Assembly (NCBI GenBank): GCA_002702705.1
Contig: PABH01000010.1
Span: 1 to 64,000, forward strand
Reading direction: 5' to 3'
Source of the DNA: Anaerolineaceae bacterium
GTDB taxonomy: Bacteria > Chloroflexota > Anaerolineae > Anaerolineales > Anaerolineaceae
Length of the DNA: 64,000 nucleotides
How positions within the stretch are numbered: the first letter of the stretch is position 1; each line of letters begins with the position of its first letter. The notes beneath the pieces are model-generated. The model made no database searches. It was not told where the DNA came from and saw nothing but the letters and a program-made list of their open reading frames with translations. The translations under genes and the position numbers were made by a program. This document shows, in pieces, positions 34,881 to 44,491 of the stretch.

Positions 34881-37418
34881 TTAGATACTAACTTCCAGGC
34901 TTTCTTCCGGTTCATCTTCTGACGGGTTTTCCGCTGGGGTGAAGGTGAACACATCATTTTCCGGGTCCCAATCAATGATGACAAGGTCGCCGTTTTTAAA
35001 CTCACCTGCCAGCAGGGCATCAGACAACCGATCTTCGATACGATTGGTAATTACCCGGCGCAGCGGACGAGCACCCATATCCGGGTCATAACCTTCTTCA
35101 GCTAACCGTTCCATTGCTTGCTCCGTAGCCCGCAGGGTCAAATCATGCTCCTGCAAACGGTTTGCAACTTTGGCTAGTTCCAGGTTAACAATGGTGCTAA
35201 TATGCTGTCTGCTCAAACTGCGGAAGACTAATACACCATCCAAACGGTTGATAAATTCCGGTCGGAAAACTCGCTTGAGGGAATCAAGCAGTTTTTTGCG
35301 CATTTCATCATAAGCACCCTGCTCTGCCTTTTCTTCATCAATTTCCAACGAAAAACCAAGGCTTTGCTGCCGTTTGATGACATCAGCACCAATATTGGAG
35401 GTCATCACAATGATGGCGTTGCGGAAATCAACCTTATGCCCTCGGGCATCAGAAAGATGTCCTTCTTCCATGATCTGGAGCAGCATATTGAGCGCTTCCG
35501 GGTGAGCTTTTTCAATTTCATCAAACACCACAATTGAATACGGACGGCGGCGGATGGCTTCAGTCAATTGACCGGCATCATCAAATCCAACATATCCGGG
35601 AGGGGCACCCACCAAACGGCTGATGGAGTGTCGTTCCATAAACTCGGACATATCCAATTGAATCAGAGCATCTTCACTACCAAACAAAAAGTGTGCCAAA
35701 ACTTTGGTTAGTTCGGTCTTACCTACGCCAGTTGGTCCTAAGAAAATAAAGGAACCAATCGGGCGGCGTGGATCTTTGAGACCAGCCCGAGCACGGCGTA
35801 CCGCTTTGGAAATCATCTCAATCGCTTCATCCTGCCCAACAATTCGGTTCTTTAATTCCATTTCCATGGAAAGCAGGCGCGTAGATTCTTCCTGTGCCAT
35901 TTGCATCACCGGAACACCAGTCCACATGGATACCACTTCGGCAATATCTTCACTGCCCACTACTGGACTGCTGTCACGATTCCATTCGTTTCGTAAAACA
36001 TCCAACTGTCGTTCCAGGTCCAGGCGGCGGTCTTCTAATTGATCTGCTTCTTCATCGTCGCCATCTTCCTGAATCAAAGCCTGTTTTCGGCGGATTTCGC
36101 GCAGTTCGGTCATGATTTCTTTTGAGCTTTTTGCCGTATTACTCTTGTACATACGGACCCGGGAAGAGGCTTCATCGATCAGGTCGATTGCCTTATCGGG
36201 TAAAAAGCGCGCGCTGACATATCGTGAGGAAAAATTGACAGCAGCGTCAATCGCCTCATCGGAAATGATCAACCGGTGATGCTCTTCATACGCACCACGA
36301 ATGCCCTTCAAAATGGCAATGGCTTCTTCCTGGCTGGGTTCTTCCACCGTGATCGATTGGAAACGACGTTCGAGTGCCGCATCACTTTCGATATTTTTAC
36401 GGTACTCATCCAGTGTAGTTGCTCCAATCACTTGAAGCTCTCCACGTGACAAGGCAGGCTTAAGAATATTAGCAGCATCCACTGAAGAACCTGCCGATCC
36501 CGCACCAACCAACATGTGAACCTCGTCAATGAAGAGGATCGCTCCGGATGCTTTTAATTCGTCAATCACTCGTTTTAAACGTTCTTCAAATTGACCGCGG
36601 TACATGGTACCGGCTACCAAAGAGCCTACATCCAACTGTAAGACCTGTTTGTCCAACAGCGGCGCAGGGACATCCCCTTCCACAATACGTTGGGCAAGGC
36701 CCTCCACAATGGCTGTTTTTCCCACACCAGGCTCCCCAATCAAAGCAGGGTTGTTTTTGGTGCGGCGAGCCAATATTTGAATCACGCGTTCAATTTCCAT
36801 CTGACGGCCAATGACCGGGTCCAGTTTGTTCTCTTCAGCCAAACTGGTCAGATCGGTCGCCATCTGGTCAATTAACGGCGTTTTTGCGTCTTTTTTCTGG
36901 TCCTGGCGTGCGGTTTTGCCACGCGGCGCTGTCGCACTGGCACTGGCACTCTTCGAAGTCGGCTTCTTGGCAGAAGAACCGCCTTCCTGTAATACGCGGC
37001 GAGTCTGACGGCGGATTTGCTCCGGCGTTACACCCAGTTTGCGTAATACTTCCATCGCCAATCCCTGATCCGAACGGACCAGAGCTAATAAAATATGTTC
37101 TGTACCAATATAATGATGCCCCATCTGGCGTGCTTCTTCAATTGCAAATTCCAATACTTCCTGCACTCCAGGGGATAAATCTAACCGTTTATTGGACGAA
37201 TCACTTCGTCCGCCAAGGCGTTCCACCATTTCGCGTACTCGTTCTGTGTCTAAACCCAGATCACGTAATACACGACCGGCAACTCCGCCTTCTTCTTGAA
37301 TCAGCCCGACCAAAATATGTTCGGTACCGATTGCATCCTGGCGCATCCTTTCAGCTTCTTGATGAGCCAGGCTGAGTACACGTCGAGCCCGCTGGGTAAA
37401 ACGTTCCATTCCAGCCAT
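34881..37418 (-). CDS. clpC: ClpC-type ATP-dependent protease ATPase subunit
   Basis: An 845-residue Hsp100 ATPase that unfolds substrates for ClpP. Two Clp-N repeats (about 5-145) start with [19 protein letters not shown] basic Ser/Ala linker is followed by AAA module 1 ([18 protein letters not shown]), a coiled middle domain (about 410-480), and AAA module 2 ([43 protein letters not shown]). The short middle domain fits ClpC rather than ClpB. A strong AGGAGG precedes the ATG. No mcsA/mcsB/ctsR genes are adjacent and no CIRCE element was seen upstream. Confidence 0.95.
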   Translation of the reverse strand: MAGMERFTQRARRVLSLAHQEAERMRQDAIGTEHILVGLIQEEGGVAGRVLRDLGLDTERVREMVERLGGRSDSSNKRLDLSPGVQEVLEFAIEEARQMGHHYIGTEHILLALVRSDQGLAMEVLRKLGVTPEQIRRQTRRVLQEGGSSAKKPTSKSASASATAPRGKTARQDQKKDAKTPLIDQMATDLTSLAEENKLDPVIGRQMEIERVIQILARRTKNNPALIGEPGVGKTAIVEGLAQRIVEGDVPAPLLDKQVLQLDVGSLVAGTMYRGQFEERLKRVIDELKASGAILFIDEVHMLVGAGSAGSSVDAANILKPALSRGELQVIGATTLDEYRKNIESDAALERRFQSITVEEPSQEEAIAILKGIRGAYEEHHRLIISDEAIDAAVNFSSRYVSARFLPDKAIDLIDEASSRVRMYKSNTAKSSKEIMTELREIRRKQALIQEDGDDEEADQLEDRRLDLERQLDVLRNEWNRDSSPVVGSEDIAEVVSMWTGVPVMQMAQEESTRLLSMEMELKNRIVGQDEAIEMISKAVRRARAGLKDPRRPIGSFIFLGPTGVGKTELTKVLAHFLFGSEDALIQLDMSEFMERHSISRLVGAPPGYVGFDDAGQLTEAIRRRPYSIVVFDEIEKAHPEALNMLLQIMEEGHLSDARGHKVDFRNAIIVMTSNIGADVIKRQQSLGFSLEIDEEKAEQGAYDEMRKKLLDSLKRVFRPEFINRLDGVLVFRSLSRQHISTIVNLELAKVANRLQEHDLTLRATEQAMERLAEEGYDPDMGARPLRRVITNRIEDRLSDALLAGEFKNGDLVIIDWDPENDVFTFTPAENPSEDEPEESLEVSI

Positions 37419-37767
37419 GGCAACCTCCTAATTCTCACTTCGCTTTTTTTTTACCACTAATCTTATAACAAGCGAAAACTTCCATTAACATCATGGGCAA
37501 AGCCCAAACAATAAATTTCTACTTGTACTTCGATTCTACCAGCTTTTAAAGGCTTGTCGAGTCTACCCTTCCCGCTGTATAGGCTTCTAATACAATTCTG
37601 ATGAAATTCAGATAAAGAAAAAAGGACAAAAGACCGAAAGAATGAGTAGAATCTATCAAAAAACTTTACTTTATTTGCATAATATAACCAATTATATAGA
37701 GAATCTTATTAGGCAATTCCTCGATAAATACGGATAAAAAAATTTCTGAAAGCTATAATTAATTCTA
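37419..37767. other. AT-rich divergent intergenic region
   Basis: About 350 bases between clpC and the rightward glycosyltransferase gene. Apart from the clpC ribosome-binding site no confident feature was found; several AT-rich hexamers could serve as -10 elements, but none has a good partner. Confidence 0.5.
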
Positions 37768-39204
37768 ATGAATAAGAATTGGAAAATTATATTTAAACCA
37801 TTCCTAATATGGTTCTTACTTGCCGTTTTATCAATATTCTTTTTTAATATTTTCGGTAACCTAGCACAAGATGATGCTTTTATTACCTTTCGATATGCTA
37901 AAAATATTGCTTCAGGATATGGTTTTGTTTATAACAATGGTGAGTGGGTACTAGGAACAACAACACCACTGTACACTTTAGTTTTGGCAGTAGTGGCATT
38001 TTTTTCCAATCCAGATATATTACGAATAAGTATTGTCATAAATACAATTAGTTTATGGCTGGCGGCAGGATTTCTTTATGAAATGGTTAAATCATTTGAT
38101 AAACAAGGGGCAATTTTCATATCTTTCTTTTTTATCACAAGTCCGTTTCTACGCAATTTTGTTGGCATGGAAAGTTATTTTATGCTTTTCTTATTAATCC
38201 TCACTGTTTATCTCTACCGTCAAAAGATTTCTTGGGTTGCTGGAGTTACAAATGGTTTGCTTGTACTCGTCAGGTATGAAATGATTTTTTTGTCTTTATT
38301 GTTTTTTTTATGGGAAATCTGGAAAAAGAAAAAATTTCCGTATTGGATGGTGCCTGGAGGTATTTTGGTATTAGGCTGGATTATTTACGCCACACTTGTA
38401 TTTGGCTCTCCAATCCCGCTCTCTGCATCTGCCAAGCTTATTGCTCCAAAACATTCATTTTTGTTAGGCGGTGCAGCATATTTATACTTATTGGTTAAGG
38501 AGTATCCTGCCGCGATAATAATGATTCTTTTTGCTTTAGCCGGTCTCTTAAGTTTGGTAAAGAAGAGAGATCTAAAAAAAGAATATGGATTGATCCTCTT
38601 ATTCAGCTTTCTTTATACAGTCGCAGCCGCATTAACTGCCGGTGCCTTTCCTTGGTATTACGCTCCTTTATTACCTGGTTTTTCAGTTTTAGTATTATTA
38701 GGGATAAATACATTTTCAAATCCAAAAATTTTTTTTACGCCCCAAAAGCCTCATAAAAAAAACAGCCAAATAAAAAAGACAATCCGTATTATTTGTTTTG
38801 TTATTTTAATTTCTATCCAACTTTTCTTGCTCGGGAATAGCTTTGTTTTAACAAAAGATCAATTTGGTGATTCTCGTTATGCTGCCTATAAACAAATTGC
38901 GGATTATGTACGACTCGATTCCAATAGACAAGCAACCCTGGCTTCTTTTGAAATCGGATATCTGGGTTATTTTTCAAATCGTTATATCATTGATATCGCG
39001 GGGTTAGTGACACCAGGTTTATTACCATGGGTAGATGAGGGCGCTGAGAAAACCTTATATCATGCCATTCGCCTCTATTCTCCTGATTATGTTGTAATTC
39101 CTTGTCAAAATCAAAAACAATCAGAAATTATTGAGGACTTTAATCGATATCAATTAAAGTCCAAATATGAAAAACAATTTTGTTTATATGAAAAATTATC
39201 CTAA
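37768..39204 (+). CDS. GT-C type membrane glycosyltransferase-like protein
   Basis: A 478-residue protein with about eleven hydrophobic segments. The first extracytoplasmic loop has an acidic pair in NLAQDDAFITFRYAKNIASGYG, the hallmark of GT-C enzymes that use polyprenyl-phosphate sugars (GT39/GT83-like), followed by WVLGTTTPLYTLVLA. The C-terminal 100 residues form a soluble domain. Substrate and acceptor are unknown. Its codons are markedly richer in A and T than those of clpC or the peptidase nearby. The 3' end overlaps that of the convergent GT87-like gene by nine bases. Confidence 0.72.
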   Translation: MNKNWKIIFKPFLIWFLLAVLSIFFFNIFGNLAQDDAFITFRYAKNIASGYGFVYNNGEWVLGTTTPLYTLVLAVVAFFSNPDILRISIVINTISLWLAAGFLYEMVKSFDKQGAIFISFFFITSPFLRNFVGMESYFMLFLLILTVYLYRQKISWVAGVTNGLLVLVRYEMIFLSLLFFLWEIWKKKKFPYWMVPGGILVLGWIIYATLVFGSPIPLSASAKLIAPKHSFLLGGAAYLYLLVKEYPAAIIMILFALAGLLSLVKKRDLKKEYGLILLFSFLYTVAAALTAGAFPWYYAPLLPGFSVLVLLGINTFSNPKIFFTPQKPHKKNSQIKKTIRIICFVILISIQLFLLGNSFVLTKDQFGDSRYAAYKQIADYVRLDSNRQATLASFEIGYLGYFSNRYIIDIAGLVTPGLLPWVDEGAEKTLYHAIRLYSPDYVVIPCQNQKQSEIIEDFNRYQLKSKYEKQFCLYEKLS

Positions 39205-40287
39205 ATAATTGGTATTAATATCTTTTTCTTTTCTGAAAAGATATAACAAGATTACAGGTGCAATGATTGTAAAGGTTAACCAAGCACGGTCTAAACCATA
39301 AAAGAATATAATAGTTATCCAACCTGGTAATGATGCTAGCACACCAACTTTTAAAACTTTTTTGTTTTTAAACAATGCCACCAATTGTAATAAATCATAA
39401 TCATGGATTAAAGGGTTGATAATGAAACTTGTAATCATAAATAAGTCAAAGGTTAGGTTTTTTTTATTTAGATACCAAACGAAAGAAATCAGTAAAAAAG
39501 ATAAAATCACCAAGATTACCCAATACCCTAATACTGAGGGAGAAATTAAATAAAATAATAACCGAGGCACCAGTCCCGCTAAAGCTCTTTCAAATAATGG
39601 TCTAGGAGAAGCAAGCCATAATTGAAGCCAATTAGGTGAAATTATAAAACCAGGAATTTGTAATATAAGAGATACACCAATAAATGAATAAATTTGTAAT
39701 GGTATTTTTTTGTTGATTTTTAAAAACCTACCCCACTGGATCCCAGCCCAAATCAATGGGAATATTGCAAGCTGAGGCTTCATCGTCATTATTGCTAACC
39801 AAACTCCTCCCATGAATTCATCAGGTTGTTTGTTTTTTCGATAACCCCATAAACCCAACAAGCCAAACACAGATGTCTGTCCACCCAAAAAATGGGAACC
39901 TACGGGAGAGAAAAGAAGAATCAATGGATTAAATTTGCTAATGAATAAAGCAGTAATGACTGGGATCGATAGCCACAAAATCATACTAATCGACCGAGGT
40001 AAATGAAAAAAAAACGAAAATAAAATTACATACGGAAAAGGATAATAACTATTTTCTCCATATATTTCACCCCCACTCGTTAATTGTTTCCCAATCCTCA
40101 TAAATGTTTCATAATCAATTGGCCCCTGATCATTTTTTACAATAAAAAAAATATACAGAATATAGGGAATTAATAACAAAATTAGCAAAACCCAACGAAA
40201 AATAGCCGGGTGGAAAAAAGCTTTTTTTGCACTTAACCAGAGATCAGAAGTTTTTTTTATCAATTCATCAAATACGCCAACAACCAA
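39196..40287 (-). CDS. GT87/DUF2029-type membrane glycosyltransferase-like protein
   Basis: A 363-residue protein with nine or ten hydrophobic segments. YETFMRIGKQLTSGGEIYG and YPFPYVILFSFFFHL followed by LGGQTSVFGLLGLWGYRK and MTMKPQLAIFPLIWAG fit the DUF2029/GT87 family, which includes mycobacterial alpha-mannosyltransferases using polyprenyl-phosphomannose. The start is uncertain: the frame has no ATG near its 5' end, and TTG codons at 40287 or 40263 are the candidates, both inside or touching the end of the M42 peptidase gene. Coupling to that gene is likely. Confidence 0.72.
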   Translation of the reverse strand: MVVGVFDELIKKTSDLWLSAKKAFFHPAIFRWVLLILLLIPYILYIFFIVKNDQGPIDYETFMRIGKQLTSGGEIYGENSYYPFPYVILFSFFFHLPRSISMILWLSIPVITALFISKFNPLILLFSPVGSHFLGGQTSVFGLLGLWGYRKNKQPDEFMGGVWLAIMTMKPQLAIFPLIWAGIQWGRFLKINKKIPLQIYSFIGVSLILQIPGFIISPNWLQLWLASPRPLFERALAGLVPRLLFYLISPSVLGYWVILVILSFLLISFVWYLNKKNLTFDLFMITSFIINPLIHDYDLLQLVALFKNKKVLKVGVLASLPGWITIIFFYGLDRAWLTFTIIAPVILLYLFRKEKDINTNYLG

Positions 40288-41306
40288 TCGGTAGTGGCTA
40301 CCAGCGCATCGGTATGTGTGCGCTCGTAGTTATGCGAAGCATCGACACCAGGGCCGATCAGAGCAACCCGCACATTTCCACCAGCCCGCCAGAAGGCTTC
40401 TCCATCCGAACCGTAATAGGGGTAAATATCAACCTTGTATGGAATTTCATATTGATCTGCTAATTCACGCAGGCGATTGCTCAAGCCGTGGTGGTAAGGT
40501 CCGCCGGAATCTTTTACGCATATGGAAGCGTAAAACTCATCCGAGGTTTGACCGTCGCCCACAGCGGCCATATCCACCGCCACTAATTCCTCAACTTCTG
40601 CGGGAATCCCCGTTGAAGCACCATGTCCAACTTCTTCATAATTACTGATCAGGATATAGGTAGTTTGTAAGGGTTTTAATTTTGCATCGGAAAAGGCTTT
40701 TACCGCAGTCACAATATTCGCCACACAGGCTTTGTCGTCCAGATGGCGGCTGCGAACAAAACCATTGGCAACCTCTACCCGCGGGTCAAACGCCACAAAA
40801 TCACCGATCTGAATACCCAAAGCAGATGTCTGTTCGGCATTGTTTGTCTTAACATCAAGCCGGACCTCCATCGCGTCATCATCACGTTTGCTCTCTCCGG
40901 TAGCAGCGCCATATACATGGGTAGAGGCTTTGTTAATCAACAAAGAACCGCGGATTTCTTTTCCAGCTTGTGTGAAAACCGTACAGCCTTCGCCTTCTAC
41001 TGTGTTCCAGGCATATCCGCCCAACTTGGTCAATTTTAATCGGCCATTATTCTTAATTTCTTTAACCATTGCACCCAGTGTATCCACATGGGCCGTTAAT
41101 GCCCTGGGATGATCTGATTTTTGCCCTTCCCATTTCACAACCAATGCCCCTTTACGGGTACGAGAAAATTCCAGGCCGGAAAAAGATCTTAACGCTTTTT
41201 CCGTAAAATCAATAGCTGCATCGGCAAAACCGGTCGGACTAGGCGTATTTAATAAACCAGTCAAAAAATTAATCATATAAGACGTATCAATTTTGGGGAT
41301 ATACAT
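40260..41306 (-). CDS. M42 family metallo-aminopeptidase
   Basis: A 348-residue co-catalytic zinc peptidase. ALTAHVDTLGAMV supplies a metal-binding His/Asp, SRHLDDKACVANIV the bridging Asp, SNYEEVGHGAS the catalytic Glu pair, and VDMAAVG and DASHNYERTH further ligands. M42 enzymes are cytoplasmic oligomeric aminopeptidases. AGGG lies upstream of the ATG at 41306. The gene is followed with overlap by the GT87-like gene, which has no clear functional tie. Confidence 0.92.
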   Translation of the reverse strand: MYIPKIDTSYMINFLTGLLNTPSPTGFADAAIDFTEKALRSFSGLEFSRTRKGALVVKWEGQKSDHPRALTAHVDTLGAMVKEIKNNGRLKLTKLGGYAWNTVEGEGCTVFTQAGKEIRGSLLINKASTHVYGAATGESKRDDDAMEVRLDVKTNNAEQTSALGIQIGDFVAFDPRVEVANGFVRSRHLDDKACVANIVTAVKAFSDAKLKPLQTTYILISNYEEVGHGASTGIPAEVEELVAVDMAAVGDGQTSDEFYASICVKDSGGPYHHGLSNRLRELADQYEIPYKVDIYPYYGSDGEAFWRAGGNVRVALIGPGVDASHNYERTHTDALVATTDWLLAYLMN

Positions 41307-41379
41307 AACCGACCCTACTTCCTTTTTTTGAATATAGTAATGAAATTAAGCCAATATTATCGTTGGACCAAGTGCAAAA

Positions 41380-41805
41380 CTACAAAAAATCTTGCCCTTC
41401 AAAGGATGAAATTACTGCACGCCATTCCGTTGAAACGGGCACAGTTTTTTGCTGATTGTAATCATACGTCACCATAATTGTTTCTGCTCGTGCCAAAACC
41501 TGTTGCGTGGCATCGTCTCGAATTTCATAGGAGAACTCCAGGCTTTTATTGCCGATTTTCTCCGTTCGCATCCAAACATGGATGGGCTGATCTGGCATAA
41601 TCGGTGCCAAATAGCGGATATGAATATCTGCTACAATCAATGGAAAATTCAAAAAATGATTCCCATTAAACAAACCCAGTTCCTTTAAATAAGATAATCT
41701 GGCCTGTTCCAAAAAAGTTAAATAACGGGCATTATTTACATGCCATTGAGGATCCAAATCCCCATACCGGACAGCAATTGGAATTGAAAATTTATAATCA
41801 GTCAT
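41380..41805 (-). CDS. Acyl-CoA thioesterase, 4HBT (YbgC/FadM) type
   Basis: A 141-residue single hot-dog domain. The active-site region VRYGDLDPQWHVNNARYLTFLEQAR has the usual Asp (DLDPQWHVNN) and is followed by IRYLAPIMPDQPIHVWMRTEKIG and SLEFSYEIRD. Such enzymes hydrolyse acyl-CoA or 4-hydroxybenzoyl-CoA type thioesters; the chain preference is unknown. It lies 73 bases upstream of the M42 peptidase gene and may be co-transcribed with it. Confidence 0.9.
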   Translation of the reverse strand: MTDYKFSIPIAVRYGDLDPQWHVNNARYLTFLEQARLSYLKELGLFNGNHFLNFPLIVADIHIRYLAPIMPDQPIHVWMRTEKIGNKSLEFSYEIRDDATQQVLARAETIMVTYDYNQQKTVPVSTEWRAVISSFEGQDFL

Positions 41806-41989
41806 ATAAGAATTATACTTCAGCGAAAATAAAATGAAGTAATTTTTTAGATGAATTGTTATCTTTTGTTAACCAGTATATTAATTATGGAATATACTTA
41901 TCAATACAGATCATTCGGAACAATTTTTCATTTTACAAAATTTTAGAGTACAGCAAAATAAAAATTCTGGGGAAGGGGATTCTATTTTC

Positions 41990-43462
41990 ATGTGGGGTGG
42001 GAAGAAGCACAACCTTTGGTTGATAATGATTTTAACAACTGCTTTTTTACTGCGGTTATATCAATTAGGCCAAGACAGTTTTTGGTTTGACGAAGCAGGT
42101 GTTGTTGTTGCCGCAAGTGCTGAAACACTTTCAGAAACATTACAAGTTGCTCAAAGCCATGTTTCAGCCATGCCATTTAATTATTTACAAACACGATTTT
42201 TATTAAATTTTGGCAACACAGAAGCATGGTTGAGATTACCCTCTGCCATTTGGGGTACGTTAGCAGTATATGCTCTTTATAAACTCACACAATTTTTAAC
42301 AAACAAAAAAACTGCTCTACTTGCTTCATTGTTTTTAACAATTCATCCACTTCATATTTATTATTCACAAGAATTACGATTTTATTCCTCGGGAACATTT
42401 TTTTATCTTTTCGGAACTTTTTTATTATTATTGGCAATGAAAAAAAACAAAATTTTCGATTGGGGACTTGCAGTTTTTGTGATTCTGATTGGTGCATACG
42501 ATTTTCCTTATACGGTCTTTGCATGGATGAATGTTGTTTTTATTAGCGCGGTTACACCGAATTTTCACACTAAAGATAAATGGCGAAATTTATTTATCAG
42601 TGGTGTAATCATTGGGATAGGTTTCTTACCAGGTTATTTATTTTTCGGAATCGAGAAGCCAATGAATTATGCTGTATCGACTGATTTAGTTATTCAAAAT
42701 CTATTACAAGGTATGGGCTGGCTTCCCTATATCGTAGCAGTAAAACTTGTTTCTTATTGGATGGGTTTTTTATTGTTCTTATCCTTTATTATTTCCGTTG
42801 TGGTACTTATAAAACAGAAAGTTTACAATATATTGATTTTCTTGATCTCCAATCTTTTGCAAATTGGTTTAATTATTGCCTCCGTGATTCATTTAAATTA
42901 TTTTATATCCGCAAGACAGTTTTTGGTTTTCCTTCCCACGGGATTAATTTGTTCGTCTTATTTACTTGTATTTTTATTAGACTATTCCCAACCAATATTT
43001 TTTAGAAACGCAAAATTTACAAGCCAGAATTTAACGCTTATCCGAAAAATTAATTTTATTTTTGCTGCAAGCATTATGTTTCTTACAGTAATCCTCGCAA
43101 TCCCAGCGTTAACAAATTATTATCAATCAACCAAAAGCTATGCAAGAGAAGTTTCAAAGATCCTTGGTTCGCAGATTCAACCTACGGATATAATTTTATG
43201 TGTGCCAGAATTTGAACCACTATTGTTTAAATATTATCTCCAAAAAAATAATGTACCATTGATAGAAGATCAATTAATTGGATTAAATATAAATGATTTG
43301 ACTCAACTGGAAATCGATAAAAAAACAGTTTATTTAATCACTCGTTCAGATTTAAAATCAGAAGAGGTAGAGCTTATCTTTGATAAAGGATTTAAACTTG
43401 CTTGGATAGGACAGGCAAAGAATTCTGGAGTTCATCGCTTATACCTTCACACCAAATATTAA
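41990..43462 (+). CDS. GT39-like membrane glycosyltransferase
   Basis: A 490-residue protein with about eleven hydrophobic segments. LYQLGQDSFWFDEAGVVV holds the catalytic-type acidic pair (DE) of GT39 family enzymes, and IHPLHIYYSQELRFYS is the second family motif. These proteins move a sugar from a polyprenyl phosphate onto proteins or lipids outside the cytoplasm. Like the gene at 37768 it is visibly AT-rich (many TTA, ATT and AAA codons). A GGGGAAGGGG purine run precedes the ATG. Confidence 0.85.
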   Translation: MWGGKKHNLWLIMILTTAFLLRLYQLGQDSFWFDEAGVVVAASAETLSETLQVAQSHVSAMPFNYLQTRFLLNFGNTEAWLRLPSAIWGTLAVYALYKLTQFLTNKKTALLASLFLTIHPLHIYYSQELRFYSSGTFFYLFGTFLLLLAMKKNKIFDWGLAVFVILIGAYDFPYTVFAWMNVVFISAVTPNFHTKDKWRNLFISGVIIGIGFLPGYLFFGIEKPMNYAVSTDLVIQNLLQGMGWLPYIVAVKLVSYWMGFLLFLSFIISVVVLIKQKVYNILIFLISNLLQIGLIIASVIHLNYFISARQFLVFLPTGLICSSYLLVFLLDYSQPIFFRNAKFTSQNLTLIRKINFIFAASIMFLTVILAIPALTNYYQSTKSYAREVSKILGSQIQPTDIILCVPEFEPLLFKYYLQKNNVPLIEDQLIGLNINDLTQLEIDKKTVYLITRSDLKSEEVELIFDKGFKLAWIGQAKNSGVHRLYLHTKY

Positions 43463-43695
43463 TTATTCGTAACTGAACATTCCCTTCTGTAAAAATCTCA
43501 CTATAAGTAAAACCTATATAAAATTGGACAAATCAATCCAAATACCATGCAAATTGTACAATAAAGCGTTTTTTGTTCCACCAAATGTCATTTATGAGGG
43601 ATGATAAATAACACTTGTTTGGTAAAAAATAGTATAATACACTAAATTGATAAGTTGACTTTTTTTACCTACTTTTACGAATAAAGGAAAAGATT

Positions 43696-44109
43696 ATGCA
43701 AATAACCCGCCAAGCAGATTATGCTTTACGAGCCATGCTCTATTTATCACGTATGGATCCAGATGCCCGCGCTGCAACAAGCCAAATTGCTGATATCCAA
43801 CAAATCCCACCTTCATTTTTAGCTAAGATCATCTCCCAATTATCCATCGCTGGGCTGATTCACACCTCTCGCGGTGCCCGGGGTGGCGTTTCTTTAGCGC
43901 GTAATCCAGAAGATATTTCCGTTTTGGATGTGGTTGAATCCATTGATGGTCCCATCGCACTGAATGAGTGCACCCATGGTACCGGAAGCTGCCCCTTCGG
44001 TGAGGAATGTCCTTTACAACCATTGTGGTGTGGCGCACAAGCCGAACTGATACAAAAACTCCGAAATACTAATTTTGCCCAATTGAACAAACAAAAAGAA
44101 GCTGCTTAA
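43696..44109 (+). CDS. Rrf2-family transcriptional regulator with three-cysteine cluster site
   Basis: A 137-residue regulator. The winged helix is MQITRQADYALRAMLYLSR … GLIHTSRGARGGVSLAR. The Fe-S ligand loop has three cysteines in NECTHGTGSCPFGEECPLQPLWC (four Cys in total), close to the IscR/NsrR layout, so it probably senses redox, nitric oxide or Fe-S status. TATAAT lies at 43633-43638 and AAAGGAAA just before the ATG. The targets are unknown; a small hypothetical gene follows after six bases. Confidence 0.92.
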   Translation: MQITRQADYALRAMLYLSRMDPDARAATSQIADIQQIPPSFLAKIISQLSIAGLIHTSRGARGGVSLARNPEDISVLDVVESIDGPIALNECTHGTGSCPFGEECPLQPLWCGAQAELIQKLRNTNFAQLNKQKEAA

Positions 44110-44115
44110 TTTGTT

Positions 44116-44364
44116 ATGAACGAAGGGATCCCTATCCAAAGACAGTTTGTTTTGGTGTCAAACCAGGGAAATATTGTCATCGATTGGGGTAGCCAGCAAT
44201 ACCAGGATGTGTTTTCTGGAGAATATCTTTCTTTTAATGAAAACCAGCCGCTTAACCCCATTCAAGAAGCCGATTTGATTTGGTTAAAAAATGCTGGTAT
44301 CATCCACGCTTTTAATGTGCAGCAAGTTTATTTTTCAAACTTACCACAACCGATAAAAAAATAA
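44116..44364 (+). CDS. Small hypothetical protein downstream of the Rrf2 regulator
   Basis: An 82-residue protein of unrecognised family, apparently soluble, with an aromatic-rich middle (NIVIDWGSQQYQDVFSGEY). It begins six bases after the Rrf2 gene and so is probably co-transcribed and perhaps autoregulated with it. A terminator follows at 44406-44451. No motif allows a functional call. Confidence 0.55.
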   Translation: MNEGIPIQRQFVLVSNQGNIVIDWGSQQYQDVFSGEYLSFNENQPLNPIQEADLIWLKNAGIIHAFNVQQVYFSNLPQPIKK

Positions 44365-44405
44365 AGTTAAAACGGACCAAAACACATATTTGTGTGTGAA
44401 TAAGT

Positions 44406-44451
44406 AAAAACATGATTTAACCCTCTTTATTTCGGGGCAATTCATGTTTTT
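44406..44451. terminator. Bidirectional terminator between convergent genes
   Basis: AAAAACATGA (44406-44415) pairs with TCATGTTTTT (44442-44451); an inner CCC/GGG contact adds stability. A and T runs on the two sides suit both the hypothetical gene (rightward) and the L-2-hydroxyglutarate oxidase gene (leftward). Confidence 0.75.
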
Positions 44452-44491
44452 TATAATTAAAAATCTTCAGGGGTTTAAACGACCAATCGAA

